Positions 48,307 to 58,578 of a DNA stretch of 64,000 nucleotides are shown one piece after another; the first letter of the stretch is position 1, and each line of letters begins with the position of its first letter. This DNA is from Thermococcus pacificus. GTDB lineage: Archaea; Methanobacteriota_B; Thermococci; Thermococcales; Thermococcaceae. The stretch covers positions 310,001 through 374,000 of the forward strand of contig NZ_CP015102.1 of assembly GCF_002214485.1 (NCBI RefSeq), given 5' to 3'. A program made the translations under genes and the position numbers. The notes under the pieces are model-generated. The model had not been told where the DNA came from. It saw only the letters and a program-made list of their open reading frames with translations, and searched no databases.

Positions 48307-48882
48307 TCATTTTTTAAGTATTTCTCCCAGCCTGCGCAGGAGCGCGAGGGTCTCCTCATCGCGCCCCATCTTGGCCATTGAAAGCCATTCAATGGCGTGG
48401 ATTATGTCCTCGTCCGGGAAGTCTTTGAGCCTCTCCTCGTTGGCCTCTATCTCCTTGGATATCTCTGTCTTGTACTCGTGCTCCTTCTTGAGCAGCTCGT
48501 CCATTGTATTGAGAAGTTCCTCATCGTTGAACTCATAGCCTAGGGCTTTGAATATCTCCAGCTTCGTCTTCAGGCGAGAACGGGCGAAGTAGCGGAGCTC
48601 TTCGTCGCCGAGGTAGAGGTTGATGTAGAACGCGTCGGCGGTTCTCCCGTAGTATTTCTCGACGAGATTGCCCTTCATCTCGGTCCTCTTGACCTCTACC
48701 AAGCCAGCTTCCTTGAGCTTCTCAATGTGGTGGTATATAGTCTGAGGCGTCTTTCCGAGGATTTCGCTGAGCTGGGAAATTGTCATCTCCTTGTTACGGA
48801 GTAGACTGAGGATTCTCCTCCTCGTGTCTTCCAGCATCAATTTTATGACCTCTGGGTCAGTTATGACCTTCACCTTTGCCAT
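48307..48882 (-). CDS. ArsR-type winged-helix transcriptional regulator
   Basis: The 191-residue protein starts MAKVKVITDPEVIKLMLEDT, then has a winged helix (RRILSLLRNKEMTISQLSEI, TPQTIYHHIEKLKEAGLVEV) and a long charged helical C-terminal domain. It parallels the third gene of the operon in layout and in its first 60 residues, so the two are likely ancient duplicates. ATG at 48882 follows GGTGGTGCCA. GTTTAAATT just upstream may be its TATA box or operator. It is the first gene of the HTH-DUF211-HTH unit. Confidence 0.85.
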   Translation of the reverse strand: MAKVKVITDPEVIKLMLEDTRRRILSLLRNKEMTISQLSEILGKTPQTIYHHIEKLKEAGLVEVKRTEMKGNLVEKYYGRTADAFYINLYLGDEELRYFARSRLKTKLEIFKALGYEFNDEELLNTMDELLKKEHEYKTEISKEIEANEERLKDFPDEDIIHAIEWLSMAKMGRDEETLALLRRLGEILKK

Positions 48883-48969
48883 TGGCACCACCAATTTAAA
48901 CGCTCTAATTTCCTTTTTAACGTTCCAGGATTTAACTCTTTTGCTTTGGTGCGCCTGCCCAACCCCCGG

Positions 48970-49068
48970 TAGCTTTATATATGCAAAGACCTCGTTCCAT
49001 TAGAACATTCCCTGGACAAAATATCCAGTATCTCGGATGTACCCATCTGGGGAGGAAGGCTTAAATAC
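48970..49068 (+). promoter_or_regulatory. Two TATA candidates upstream of the synthetase alpha-subunit gene
   Basis: GCTTTATATATGC at 48971-48983 and GGCTTAAATACGG at 49058-49070 both resemble TATA boxes on the plus strand. The second is about 30 bp before the ATG at 49101 and is the more usual distance. The first would leave a leader of about 90 nt containing the inverted repeat CTGGA-CAAAATA-TCCAG (about 49013-49029). Confidence 0.45.
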
Positions 49069-49100
49069 GGACTCCCGAAAAACCTTCGGAGGTGGCTGCC

Positions 49101-50510
49101 ATGGAGACCCCGAATCTGGATTTCCTGTTTTACCCGAAGAGTGTCGCGGTCATCGGTGCCTCAAACGTGCCCGGAAAGATCGGAAACGCCATAATGCGTT
49201 CCATAACACTCCGATTTGAGGGAAGGGTCTATCCCGTCAATGTCAGGGGCGGCGAGATAGAGGTCAATGGAAAGAAGTTCCCGGTTTACAAGAGCATCCA
49301 CGAGATACCGGACGAGATTGACGTTGCCGTCATAGCGGTTCCTGCCAAGTTCGTTCCCGACGTCATAGACGACTGCGGGAAGAAGGGCGTTAAAGCGGCA
49401 GTCGTCATCTCGGCCGGCTTCAAGGAGGCGGGAAGGACCGACCTTGAGGAGGAACTCGTCAAGAGGGCCAGGAAGTGGGGTATAAGGCTTGTCGGCCCGA
49501 ACTGTCTGGGTGTGACCAACCTCGAGAACGGCTTTGACTGCAACTTCAACCCGCCTGAGAGGCAGGCGAGACCGCCCTTCGGAAAGGTCGCCTTCATGAG
49601 CCAGAGCGGTGCCTTTGGTGCCGCCATCCTCGACTGGGCCGCGAGCCACAAGATTGGAATGAGCAAGTTCATCAGCCTCGGCAACATGGCCGACCTCGAC
49701 GAGAGCGACTTCATGGCATACCTCGGCGACGACCCAAAGACCGGCGTTATCACGGCCTACATTGAGGGGGTAAAGGACGGTAGGAAGTTCTTCAACACTG
49801 CCAAGCAGGTCACTCTGAAAAAGCCCGTCGTCATACTCAAGAGCGGCAGAACCGAGGCCGGAGCAAAGGCCGCCGCGAGCCACACAGGTTCGCTTGCCGG
49901 TTCCTACAGAATATACCAGGCCGCCTTCGAGCAGGCCGGCGTTTTAGAGGCGAAAAGCATGCGCCAGCTCTTCAACTATGCCAAGGCTTTGGCCATGCAG
50001 AGGCCAGCAAAAGGCAACCACGTGGCTATAGTCACGAACGGCGGTGGCGCCGGCGTTATGATGAGCGACGGCCTGCTTGAGCGCGGAATGAAGCTCGCCG
50101 AGCTGAGCGAAGAAACCAACGAGAAGTTCAGGAGAGATATCGGAGCTGGAAAGCTCCCCGAGCACATGAGCTACAGGAACCCAATAGACGTCATTGGAGA
50201 TGCCCCATCCAGCAGATACGAGATAGCCATGCGCTACGCCCTGGAAGACCCCAACGTCGACGTCCTGGTGGTCATAGCGCTCTTCCAGAGCCCGGCCCTC
50301 GACGAGGGTATAGTCGAGGCCATGGAGAGGATGAAGGCCTACGGCAAGCCGATAGTCTTCGTTGCCCCAGGTGGAGACTACCCGCACAAGATGGCCAGGA
50401 ACATCGAGCTCAAGGGAATCCCCGTCTACGAGACGGTAGAGGATGGTGTTGACGCCGTCTACGCCCTCGTCAGGTACGGCGAGTGGCTGAAGGAAAATGG
50501 AAAACTTTAA
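49101..50510 (+). CDS. acdA: ADP-forming acetyl/acyl-CoA synthetase alpha subunit
   Basis: The 469-residue protein is a second, closer-to-canonical alpha subunit of the energy-conserving ADP-forming acetyl-CoA synthetase. It has the CoA-binding FYPKSVAVIGASNVPGKIGN (about 9-28), VDVAVIAVPAKFVPDVI, GPNCLGVTN, SQSGAFGAAILDW, GNMADLDESDFMAYL and the phosphohistidine loop AASHTGSLAGSYRIY (about 255-269). It shares layout with the alpha-type protein at 22-23 kb but differs throughout, so the two probably serve different acyl-CoAs. A beta ATP-grasp subunit is needed and not in the window. GGAGGTGGCTGCC precedes the ATG. Confidence 0.93.
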   Translation: METPNLDFLFYPKSVAVIGASNVPGKIGNAIMRSITLRFEGRVYPVNVRGGEIEVNGKKFPVYKSIHEIPDEIDVAVIAVPAKFVPDVIDDCGKKGVKAAVVISAGFKEAGRTDLEEELVKRARKWGIRLVGPNCLGVTNLENGFDCNFNPPERQARPPFGKVAFMSQSGAFGAAILDWAASHKIGMSKFISLGNMADLDESDFMAYLGDDPKTGVITAYIEGVKDGRKFFNTAKQVTLKKPVVILKSGRTEAGAKAAASHTGSLAGSYRIYQAAFEQAGVLEAKSMRQLFNYAKALAMQRPAKGNHVAIVTNGGGAGVMMSDGLLERGMKLAELSEETNEKFRRDIGAGKLPEHMSYRNPIDVIGDAPSSRYEIAMRYALEDPNVDVLVVIALFQSPALDEGIVEAMERMKAYGKPIVFVAPGGDYPHKMARNIELKGIPVYETVEDGVDAVYALVRYGEWLKENGKL

Positions 50511-50594
50511 ATTCTCCTTCCCCTTTCTTACCCCATGCACGGTGGTTGCTTTTGGCCCTGGTGAAACCGCTCTCTTCTGCTCGGGCTTAGGCTT

Positions 50595-50615
50595 GAGTTT
50601 CGTTTCCACTGGAAC
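50595..50615 (-). promoter_or_regulatory. Extended ORB-like element upstream of trpS
   Basis: The minus strand reads GTTCCAGTGGAAACGAAACTC, the same extended form as at the origin and in coaD. It lies 15 bp before the trpS ATG, overlapping the leader next to the ribosome site GGAGGTG. Confidence 0.45.
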
Positions 50616-50629
50616 TGGAGGTGCTTCAA

Positions 50630-51784
50630 ATGGACGACTTTAAGGTTACCCCATGGGACGTTGAGGGTGTAGTGGACTACGCGAAGCTGATAGTCGAGTT
50701 CGGGACGAGCCCGCTCACGGACGAGCTGATTCAAAAGACGGCCGAGCTGACGAAGAGCGAACTCCCGATATTCTTCAGGAGGCGCTTTTTCTTTTCCCAC
50801 AGGGACTATGACAAGGTTTTGGCAGACTACGAGAGCGGAAAGGGCTTCTTCCTCTACACCGGAAGGGGTCCGAGCGGCCCGATGCACATAGGCCACATAA
50901 TACCGTTCTTTGCAACGAAATGGCTCCAGGAGAAGTTCGACGTCAACCTCTACATCCAGATAACCGACGACGAGAAGTTCCTATTCAAGGAAAAGCTCAC
51001 CTTCGACGAGACCAAGCGCTGGGCCTACGAAAACATCCTTGACATCATAGCGGTTGGCTTCGACCCGGACAGGACGTTCATCTTCCAGAACAGCGAGTTC
51101 ACGAAGATCTACGAGATGGCAATCCCAATAGCCAAAAAGATAAACTTCTCGATGGCCAAAGCGGTTTTCGGCTTCAACGAGCAGAGCAAGATTGGAATGA
51201 TTTTCTATCCGGCGATACAGGCGGCGCCTACCTTCTTCGAGAAGAAGCGCTGTCTGATTCCAGCTGCCATTGACCAGGACCCCTACTGGAGGCTCCAGAG
51301 GGACTTCGCGGAGAGCCTTGGCTACTACAAGACCGCGGCAATCCACTCCAAGTTCGTGCCCGGCCTAACCAGCCTCGGCGGCAAGATGAGTGCGAGCAAG
51401 CCGGAAACGGCCGTCTACCTCACAGACGACCCGGAGGAAGCCGGTAAGAAGATATGGAAGTTCGCCCTGACCGGTGGAAGGGCCACCGCCAAGGAACAGA
51501 GGGAGAATGGAGGAGAGCCTGAGAAGTGCGTCGTCTTCAAATGGTTCGAGATATTCTTCGAGCCGGACGACGAAAAGCTCATGGAGCGCTATCGTGCCTG
51601 CAAGAGCGGCGAACTGCTCTGTGGCCAGTGCAAGCGCGAGCTGATTGAGCGCGTCCAGAAGTTCCTCAAGGAGCATCAGGAGAGGAGAAAGAAGGCCGAG
51701 AAGCAGGTCGAGAAGTTCAAGTACACTGGCGAACTCGCGAGGGAGCAGTGGGATAAGGCGGTGCCGGAGGCGTTGAAGAATTAA
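50630..51784 (+). CDS. trpS: Tryptophan--tRNA ligase
   Basis: The class I synthetase charges tRNA-Trp. The 384-residue length and sequence are of the archaeal/eukaryotic type. Features are the FLYTGRGPSGPMHIGHIIPF signature with the ATP-binding HIGH (about residue 85-88), QITDDEKFLFK, AAIDQDPYWRLQRDFA, the second signature SLGGKMSASKP with KMSAS (about 245-249), and a C-terminal anticodon-binding region with a CxxC (LLCGQCKREL) and a Lys-rich helix. ATG at 50630 follows GGAGGTGCTTCAA. The stop overlaps the convergent membrane-protein gene by four bases. Confidence 0.96.
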   Translation: MDDFKVTPWDVEGVVDYAKLIVEFGTSPLTDELIQKTAELTKSELPIFFRRRFFFSHRDYDKVLADYESGKGFFLYTGRGPSGPMHIGHIIPFFATKWLQEKFDVNLYIQITDDEKFLFKEKLTFDETKRWAYENILDIIAVGFDPDRTFIFQNSEFTKIYEMAIPIAKKINFSMAKAVFGFNEQSKIGMIFYPAIQAAPTFFEKKRCLIPAAIDQDPYWRLQRDFAESLGYYKTAAIHSKFVPGLTSLGGKMSASKPETAVYLTDDPEEAGKKIWKFALTGGRATAKEQRENGGEPEKCVVFKWFEIFFEPDDEKLMERYRACKSGELLCGQCKRELIERVQKFLKEHQERRKKAEKQVEKFKYTGELAREQWDKAVPEALKN

Positions 51785-52724
51785 AATCCCCACTCCTCTC
51801 TGCTCTCTTCTTCCGTCTCCTCCCCACCGAGCTCCACTCTGAACGTCCTCTCCTCCCTTACGTCAGGCCTGAGCGGAATGTCGAGGACTGCCCTTAGGAT
51901 GAAATCGCCGTGACCCATAACGGTTCCATCAAGATACCTCATGAGAGACCTAGGGCTGGTCGTCTTATAACCCGTCACGATTAGGGTCTTCTCCTCAGGA
52001 AGTAGGCTCCCTCTGAACTCGAAGTTGATGCCCTGGCCGATGACCTTTCTTCCGGCCCCCGGTGCCGAGATTTCCACCTGACTTTTCTGGCTTTGGAAAG
52101 GTACGCCTGAACATGTCCGGTGACGGCCTTACCCTCTCCCTTGAAGACTACCTCAGCGGAATCGCCGTTGTGCGATAGCTGTATAGACCACTCACCAACG
52201 ACCCTTCCCGAGTCTGTGAGGAAAATCAGGAGGACGTCTTTGTAGGGGTCGCTCAGTAGCCTCACTGCCGGTGCCGTGACGATGCCCGAACCATCGGCAT
52301 CTATGGCCACCTTGAACTCACCCTCTGGGAACGCTATGCCCTGAGACCTCCCGCTCCTCTCGGTCGTGAACTTCCTCTCAACGCGGTAGCTCCTGTTCCT
52401 TCCGCTCCCGACCCAGTAGCCCCTCATCTCGAGCCTCCCTACCTCGAACTCGAGGCTCTCCGGGAAAGATACACTGGAATCCGAGAAGCTCACCATTTCC
52501 GCGAAGTTCTGGACCCGTCTGTATTCCCACCTCTTTCTGAGCAGGGCGTAAACCCCAAAGAGCATCATCGCCATGAAGAAGGCGAAGAAGCCGAGGAGGA
52601 TGACGCTACCGCCCTGGACGCTGACTAGCATGAACCCGAACATCGCCAGGAATATCACCATGAACACTACCATGAACGCAAGGGCGACCGTGCTTCCTCG
52701 CTCCCTGAGGACGACAAGCTTCAT
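51781..52724 (-). pseudogene. Membrane-anchored beta-rich protein with a frame break at an A-run
   Basis: The intact reading would be about 314 residues: two hydrophobic helices near the N-terminus (VALAFMVVFMVIFLAMFGFML, VILLGFFAFFMAMMLFGVYAL), then a beta-rich domain resembling an arrestin/sporulation-like sandwich, ending in an acidic tail. The first frame turns Arg/Ser-rich after LSKARK, while the next frame continues SQVEISAPGAGRKVIGQG to EEWGF. The change falls at AAAA on the minus strand (52083-52086 on plus); a fifth A restores the frame. A homopolymer error is as likely as real inactivation. The start ATG at 52724 follows GGGTTAG. Family not recognised. Confidence 0.65.
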
Positions 52725-52825
52725 CTAACCCACCGGTTATACTTTGGCCCTATTTCTTATTACGTTTCCGCGCTTTCCTGCGAGCGGTTTATAACCCCCA
52801 CCGCCAACTCTGTGCGGTGTTGGAG

Positions 52826-53503
52826 ATGGTCAGACTGCCGTTCCGAGATACCTACTACGAACTTCGCCCGAGCAAGATAGTGGCCCTCGCTAAAAACTAC
52901 GCCGAGCACGCTAAGGAGATGGAAAGCGATGTCCCGGAAAGGCCGGTCTTCTTCCTCAAGCCCCCTTCAGCCCTGATAGGCCCTGGAGAGCCAATAATCC
53001 TTCCTAGGATGAGCAAAAGGGTTGACCACGAGGTCGAGCTGGCGGTGATAATCGGGAAGCGCGCGAAGCGCGTTCCAGCGGAAAAGGCGATGGACTACGT
53101 TTTAGGCTACACAATAATGCTCGACATAACCGCCAGAGACCTTCAGGCAGAGGCGAAGAAAAAGGGCCTCCCCTGGACGATTTCCAAGGGCTTCGATACA
53201 TTCGCCCCCGTCGGCCCAAGGGTCGTTGACAGGCGCGAGTTAAACATTACCGACCTCGAAATCGGCCTTAAGGTGAACGGCCAGCTGAGACAGCTCGGAA
53301 GGACGAGCCAGATGGTCTTCAAGGTTCCGGAGCTGATTGAGTACATAAGCTCCGTCATGACGCTAGAGCCGGGCGATATCATAGCCACTGGAACTCCTGC
53401 CGGAATCGGCCCGCTGAGGCACGGCGATAGAGTGGAAGCGTGGATAGAAGGGATTGGAATGATCGAGTTCGACGTTCTGGCCGAGGACTCGATACTGTGC
53501 TGA
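52826..53503 (+). CDS. Fumarylacetoacetate hydrolase (FAH) family enzyme
   Basis: The 225-residue protein is an FAH-fold member of the YcgM/5-oxopent-3-ene-tricarboxylate type. Motifs are KIVALAKNYAEHAKEM, VFFLKPPSALIGPGEPI, the metal-binding VDHEVELAVIIGKRA (His and two Glu), MLDITARDLQ with the third acidic ligand, and TGTPAGIGPLRHGD near the end. Members act as hydratases, decarboxylases or oxaloacetate decarboxylases on 2-oxo acids. Substrate is unclear and no aromatic degradation genes are near. GGTGTTGGAG precedes the ATG at 52826, with a TATA-like TTTATAAC at 52789-52796. Confidence 0.88.
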   Translation: MVRLPFRDTYYELRPSKIVALAKNYAEHAKEMESDVPERPVFFLKPPSALIGPGEPIILPRMSKRVDHEVELAVIIGKRAKRVPAEKAMDYVLGYTIMLDITARDLQAEAKKKGLPWTISKGFDTFAPVGPRVVDRRELNITDLEIGLKVNGQLRQLGRTSQMVFKVPELIEYISSVMTLEPGDIIATGTPAGIGPLRHGDRVEAWIEGIGMIEFDVLAEDSILC

Positions 53504-53850
53504 GACAGTGGCCTTGATTTTTATTTCTGTTTTCTGGAGTCGTTCCTGGATTTTTCAAATCCCACTGGTCATCGTTCGACACATTAAACTGTCCGGCAAA
53601 GGCCCTTCGAGACCACAATGTCGTAATGTGCGTTAGTGTTCACTTGTTCATAATGTTGATGAACCTTTGTTCACACTCCACCTGAAAACGACATAAAAGA
53701 CTCCTTTAGCCCTTTCCTGGCTTTAAACTCGCTCTTCTGGCCTTTACAAGCCTGAAAAACTTTATATTTGGGAAAGGGACAATACAGAAGGATTGCACGT
53801 TCCACAAACATGTGCACATGAATGTCCACAACTGTGCAGGGGGTTGAGAA
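53504..53850 (+). promoter_or_regulatory. Control region of the OPT transporter operon
   Basis: This 347-bp gap has no gene. It contains clustered TGTTCA(C) motifs, GTGTTCACTTGTTCATAA near 53635 and TTTGTTCACAC near 53665, a TATA box AACTTTATATTTG at 53757-53769, and a leader of about 55 nt. In the leader is the perfect 12-bp palindrome CATGTGCACATG (53809-53820), flanked by TTGCACG and TGTGCAG. The palindrome lies after the expected start of transcription, fitting a repressor site. The ribosome site is GGGGGTTGAG. Confidence 0.5.
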
Positions 53851-55581
53851 ATGGCTGATGCCAACTGGAAGCGTGGTGATTCGGATGAAAACTACCGCGA
53901 AATAACTCCCGCGGCCGTGATTCTCGGCGTTATCTGGGGCGCCTTCATGGCGGCCAGCTTCACCTACGCGGGAATGATAATGGGCTTCACCTCCGGCGGT
54001 TCTGCCATAGCTGCAATCGTCGGCTGGGGAGTCCTCAGGGGAATCCTCAAGAAGGGCACGATAGTGGAGAACAACATCGTCCAGACCATCGCCTCCGCAG
54101 TCAACATATCGGTCTCAGGAGTCATCTTTACCATACCGGCCCTTTACATCATGGGGCTGCACCAGGAGATAAACACCGCATACTTCTTCCTCGCCACCGC
54201 GGCCGGAGCAATACTCGGAATCACCTTCATCATACCGCTAAGGAAGCAGATGATCGAAATAGACAGGCTCCGCTTCCCGACTGGAACCGCTGTTGCAACC
54301 GTCCTCAAGACTCCTGGAAGCGGAATCGAGAAGGCCAGGCTCCTCTTCCTCGGCATGGGGATCAGTGCCCTCGTCTACCTCATCCAGCAGTTCCCCGTGC
54401 TCGGCCTCCCGGAGATCATTCCTGAGTACATCGACCTCGGTGCTATACTCCACCTCCCTGACTGGGTCAGTTTAGCCATGGCCCTCTCGCTGATGGTCTT
54501 TGGTATGGGTCTCATCACCGGAAGGAACGGTCTCATAGTTCTCGCCGGTGGAGTACTCTCCTACTACATCATAACCCCGATAGTTAAGAGCCTCGGCTGG
54601 CTCCCGAGCGACGTCACCGGCAGCGCAGTCAGTGACTTCGTCTACGCCAACATGACCAGGCCGCTCGGTATCGGTATGCTCCTCGGCGGTTCGATAGCCG
54701 GTCTTATCCTCTCGATGCCGGTCATCATAGTTGCTCTCAGGAGCATAGCCAACGCGAGCAGGCTCGGCACCGGCAGGAACGAGGAGCTCCCGATCAAGTA
54801 CCTCTACGCCGGAATAACCCTCGCCTTCCTGCTGCTCCTCGTCACCACCTACAAGCTTGGCAACCTCGGCATCGGCAGGAGCCTGCTCACCGCCATCGTC
54901 GGTGTCGCCTGGATATTCGTCGCCTCACTGCTCGTGGCAATGTCCACCGGAATGACCGACTGGAGCCCCGTCTCGGGCCTCTCACTCGTGTCGGTCATGA
55001 TACTCCTCTACCTTACTGGCAAGCAGGTGCCGCTGACCATACTCCTCGGCGCCACCGTCGGCGTCGCCATATCCGGTGCGGCCGACATGATGCAGGATCT
55101 CAAGACCGGCCACCTCGTCGGAGGCATACCGTCCAGGCAGCAGAAGGTTGAGCTGCTCACCGCCTGGATAGGCCCGATAATAGCCCTCACCGTCGTTGAC
55201 CTCATCTGGAAGGCCTACGGCATCGGCAACGAGACCGTCCCAGCACCTCAGGCAATGGCCCTCAAGTCCATGGTCGATTCCATCCTCGGCGGAAACGTCC
55301 CCGTTGACAAGTTCATCGCCGGAGGAATCCTCGGCTTCGCACTCTCGCTCAGCGGGATCCCGGGACTCGGAGTCCTCGTCGGACTCTCGATGTACCTGCC
55401 GATGCTCTACATCCTGCCCTACGGACTCGGCTGTATCGCCCACGAGGTCGTCAAGAGGAAGAAGGGCAGTGAGTTCATAACCGAGAAAGTCCTCCCAGTC
55501 GCCGCAGGACTGATGGTCGGTGAGGCAGCTATGACCCTCCTCTTCGCAGTTCTCACCGTTGCAGGAGTCATCCACCCGTGA
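53851..55581 (+). CDS. OPT-family oligopeptide transporter
   Basis: This 576-residue protein has about 14-16 membrane helices and the oligopeptide transporter (OPT/YSL-like) pattern. It begins EITPAAVILGVIWGAFMAASFTYAGM, with the motif GFTSGGSAIAAIVGWGVLRG, RKQMIEIDRLRFPTGTAVA, and SGAADMMQDLKTGHLVGG (about 410-427), a signature of the family. OPT proteins import di- to hexapeptides, or metal chelates, by proton symport. A peptide carbon supply fits Thermococcales metabolism. The stop codon lies about 11 bp before the next ATG, so a small membrane protein is cotranscribed. A complex palindromic region lies upstream. Confidence 0.93.
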   Translation: MADANWKRGDSDENYREITPAAVILGVIWGAFMAASFTYAGMIMGFTSGGSAIAAIVGWGVLRGILKKGTIVENNIVQTIASAVNISVSGVIFTIPALYIMGLHQEINTAYFFLATAAGAILGITFIIPLRKQMIEIDRLRFPTGTAVATVLKTPGSGIEKARLLFLGMGISALVYLIQQFPVLGLPEIIPEYIDLGAILHLPDWVSLAMALSLMVFGMGLITGRNGLIVLAGGVLSYYIITPIVKSLGWLPSDVTGSAVSDFVYANMTRPLGIGMLLGGSIAGLILSMPVIIVALRSIANASRLGTGRNEELPIKYLYAGITLAFLLLLVTTYKLGNLGIGRSLLTAIVGVAWIFVASLLVAMSTGMTDWSPVSGLSLVSVMILLYLTGKQVPLTILLGATVGVAISGAADMMQDLKTGHLVGGIPSRQQKVELLTAWIGPIIALTVVDLIWKAYGIGNETVPAPQAMALKSMVDSILGGNVPVDKFIAGGILGFALSLSGIPGLGVLVGLSMYLPMLYILPYGLGCIAHEVVKRKKGSEFITEKVLPVAAGLMVGEAAMTLLFAVLTVAGVIHP

Positions 55582-55591
55582 GGTGATGGGA

Positions 55592-56104
55592 ATGAAGAAG
55601 CTCGCAGGAAACGTCCTCCTCACCGCCGGCCTCATAGCCGGTTCAATAGCCGCCGCCAGGATACCGCCCATGTGGGGCGGTCTGGCCGCTTCACTCGCCG
55701 TTATGGGGGCTGGAATAGTCCTCAGGCGCCAGGGTGCCAGGGAAGAGCTCCACAGGGCCGCCGAGAGTGGAACCGGTGGGGTCGGGGAGCTAGAGAGGCT
55801 ACTCGGAGAGGCCATAGGCAGACTTGAGAAGATCCTCGACGCCCCGGCTGAGAAGGCCCACGCCGAGCTCACCAAGATACTCGAGGAGCTCGACGAGTTC
55901 GCCGAGAAGGCCCAGCCGCTCCGCATTGAGGGCCTCATGACCTATGGAAAGATCATGAGCATCTTCAGCAGGGGCGAAAGGGCCCTCAACAGGGCCTGGA
56001 GTGCCTTCGCCGACGGTTACGAGAAAGAGGGGAGGAAGTACCTCCGCTACGGCTATGAGGATCTCAAGGAGACCCTCGCAGCCGTCAGGGCCATGAAGGC
56101 CTGA
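55592..56104 (+). CDS. Small membrane protein with helical tail, partner of OPT transporter
   Basis: The 170-residue protein has two short hydrophobic segments (about 6-20 and 28-43, separated by ARIPPMWGG) followed by a cytosolic, strongly helical, charged region of about 115 residues with coiled-coil character (ELERLLGEAIGRLEKIL, AHAELTKILEELDEFAEKA). GAGGTGATGGGA precedes the ATG at 55592, and the gap to the OPT gene is 10 bp. It is probably an accessory or regulatory subunit for the transporter; that is inferred from position only. T-rich TGTTTTTTCTTTCC (56108-56121) after the stop is a likely terminator. Confidence 0.75.
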   Translation: MKKLAGNVLLTAGLIAGSIAAARIPPMWGGLAASLAVMGAGIVLRRQGAREELHRAAESGTGGVGELERLLGEAIGRLEKILDAPAEKAHAELTKILEELDEFAEKAQPLRIEGLMTYGKIMSIFSRGERALNRAWSAFADGYEKEGRKYLRYGYEDLKETLAAVRAMKA

Positions 56105-56107
56105 GCT

Positions 56108-56121
56108 CTGTTTTTTCTTTC
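56108..56121 (+). terminator. T-rich terminator of the OPT operon
   Basis: TGTTTTTTCTTTCC begins five bases after the stop codon. Such oligo-T tracts terminate archaeal transcription without a hairpin. Confidence 0.4.
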
Positions 56122-56134
56122 CTTGGATTTTTCG

Positions 56135-57545
<1,411 letters not shown>

Positions 57546-58577
57546 ATGAGACTCCCAATCAGAACCCTGACCAGGCTGGTGGCAGTCTATCTCGGCGTTC
57601 TTCTCGTGATAGTCCTGGTGGCAGGTGCCAGCTCCAACAAGGTAGCCTGGGAGTACACCCATGAGGCCGTTCGCCATATCCGCAACTCCAACCCTGCCTT
57701 CTACGAAGAGCTCGAGAGGAACGCCACAAGGGAGGGGCTGACGGTTGAGGAGTACTACTATCGCGCAATCACAAAGGCGAAGGGAGTCCGAACCGACAAC
57801 CTTCTCCTCATGGGGATAGACCTCCTCAGGAAGAGTTTCGATTACTACCGCCAGGACCCCAAGTACGACTTCGTCCACGTCATAGAGGTGAGCCTCGCCG
57901 TCATGGGGTTGGCTATTGTCCTGACTATTCTCCTGGGCATCTTCCTTGGCTTCAAGCTGACAAACGGGAGGTTTCTTGGGACGGCAGAGGGACTGGCGCG
58001 CTTCTTCAATGGACTGCCCTCCTGGTGGATAGGGGCTGTTCTGATAGCGGTCTTCGCCGTCGAGCTTGAGCTTTTCCCCATCGCCGGTCTGAGGAGCACT
58101 CCACCAAAAGAGGGCTTCGATGACCTCCTCGACGTCCTCTGGCACCTTGTCCTTCCGGTTTCCACGCTTGTGTTCGTCTACGTCTGGGAGTTCATTGTCA
58201 CTGTAGCCCACGAGGTGAGGAACGAGCTTGGAAAGCCCTACGTCCTGACTGAGAGGGCAAAGGGCCTTCCTGAAGGTATAATTTACAGGAAGCATGTCCT
58301 TAGAAACGTTTCCATCGTCCTGAGCTCCTTCACGGTTCAGAAGTTCGTGGAGATGTTCACGGATTACATAGTCATAGACGTCCTCTTTGGCCTCGGCGGC
58401 CTCGGGACGCTCCTCAGGGCCAGCTTCGTCAGGACGATAGTCCCGGCCATAGGCGTCGTTGTGCGCTTTGACTACAGCTTGTTCTTCGTCGTGACGCTCA
58501 CCATAACCACCATAACCTTCCTCTTCTCCCTGCTGCTCGAATTGATCAAGGGGATACTCGATCCAAGGGTGAGCTGA
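57546..58577 (+). CDS. ABC transporter permease, dipeptide/oligopeptide type (DppB-like)
   Basis: This 343-residue permease of the peptide/nickel class has TM1 at about residues 8-28 (LVAVYLGVLLVIVLVAGASSN), a sizable external loop (about 29-110) containing NATREGLTVEEYYYRA, and five further helices. The cytoplasmic coupling loop EFIVTVAHEVRNELGKPYVLTERAKGLPE (about 215-245) carries the EAA-type pattern that contacts the ATPase. It is followed after one base by a DppC-like permease. No binding protein or ATPase gene lies nearby, so the set is incomplete here. Substrate is presumed peptides. Confidence 0.87.
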   Translation: MRLPIRTLTRLVAVYLGVLLVIVLVAGASSNKVAWEYTHEAVRHIRNSNPAFYEELERNATREGLTVEEYYYRAITKAKGVRTDNLLLMGIDLLRKSFDYYRQDPKYDFVHVIEVSLAVMGLAIVLTILLGIFLGFKLTNGRFLGTAEGLARFFNGLPSWWIGAVLIAVFAVELELFPIAGLRSTPPKEGFDDLLDVLWHLVLPVSTLVFVYVWEFIVTVAHEVRNELGKPYVLTERAKGLPEGIIYRKHVLRNVSIVLSSFTVQKFVEMFTDYIVIDVLFGLGGLGTLLRASFVRTIVPAIGVVVRFDYSLFFVVTLTITTITFLFSLLLELIKGILDPRVS

Positions 58578-58578
58578 A

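Noticed and set aside
53645-53690. C/D-like or SurR-like motif GTTGATGAAC..GTTCAC
   Set aside because: Spacing differs from the SurR half-site pattern as I know it (GTTn3AAC), and no second C/D pair is present.
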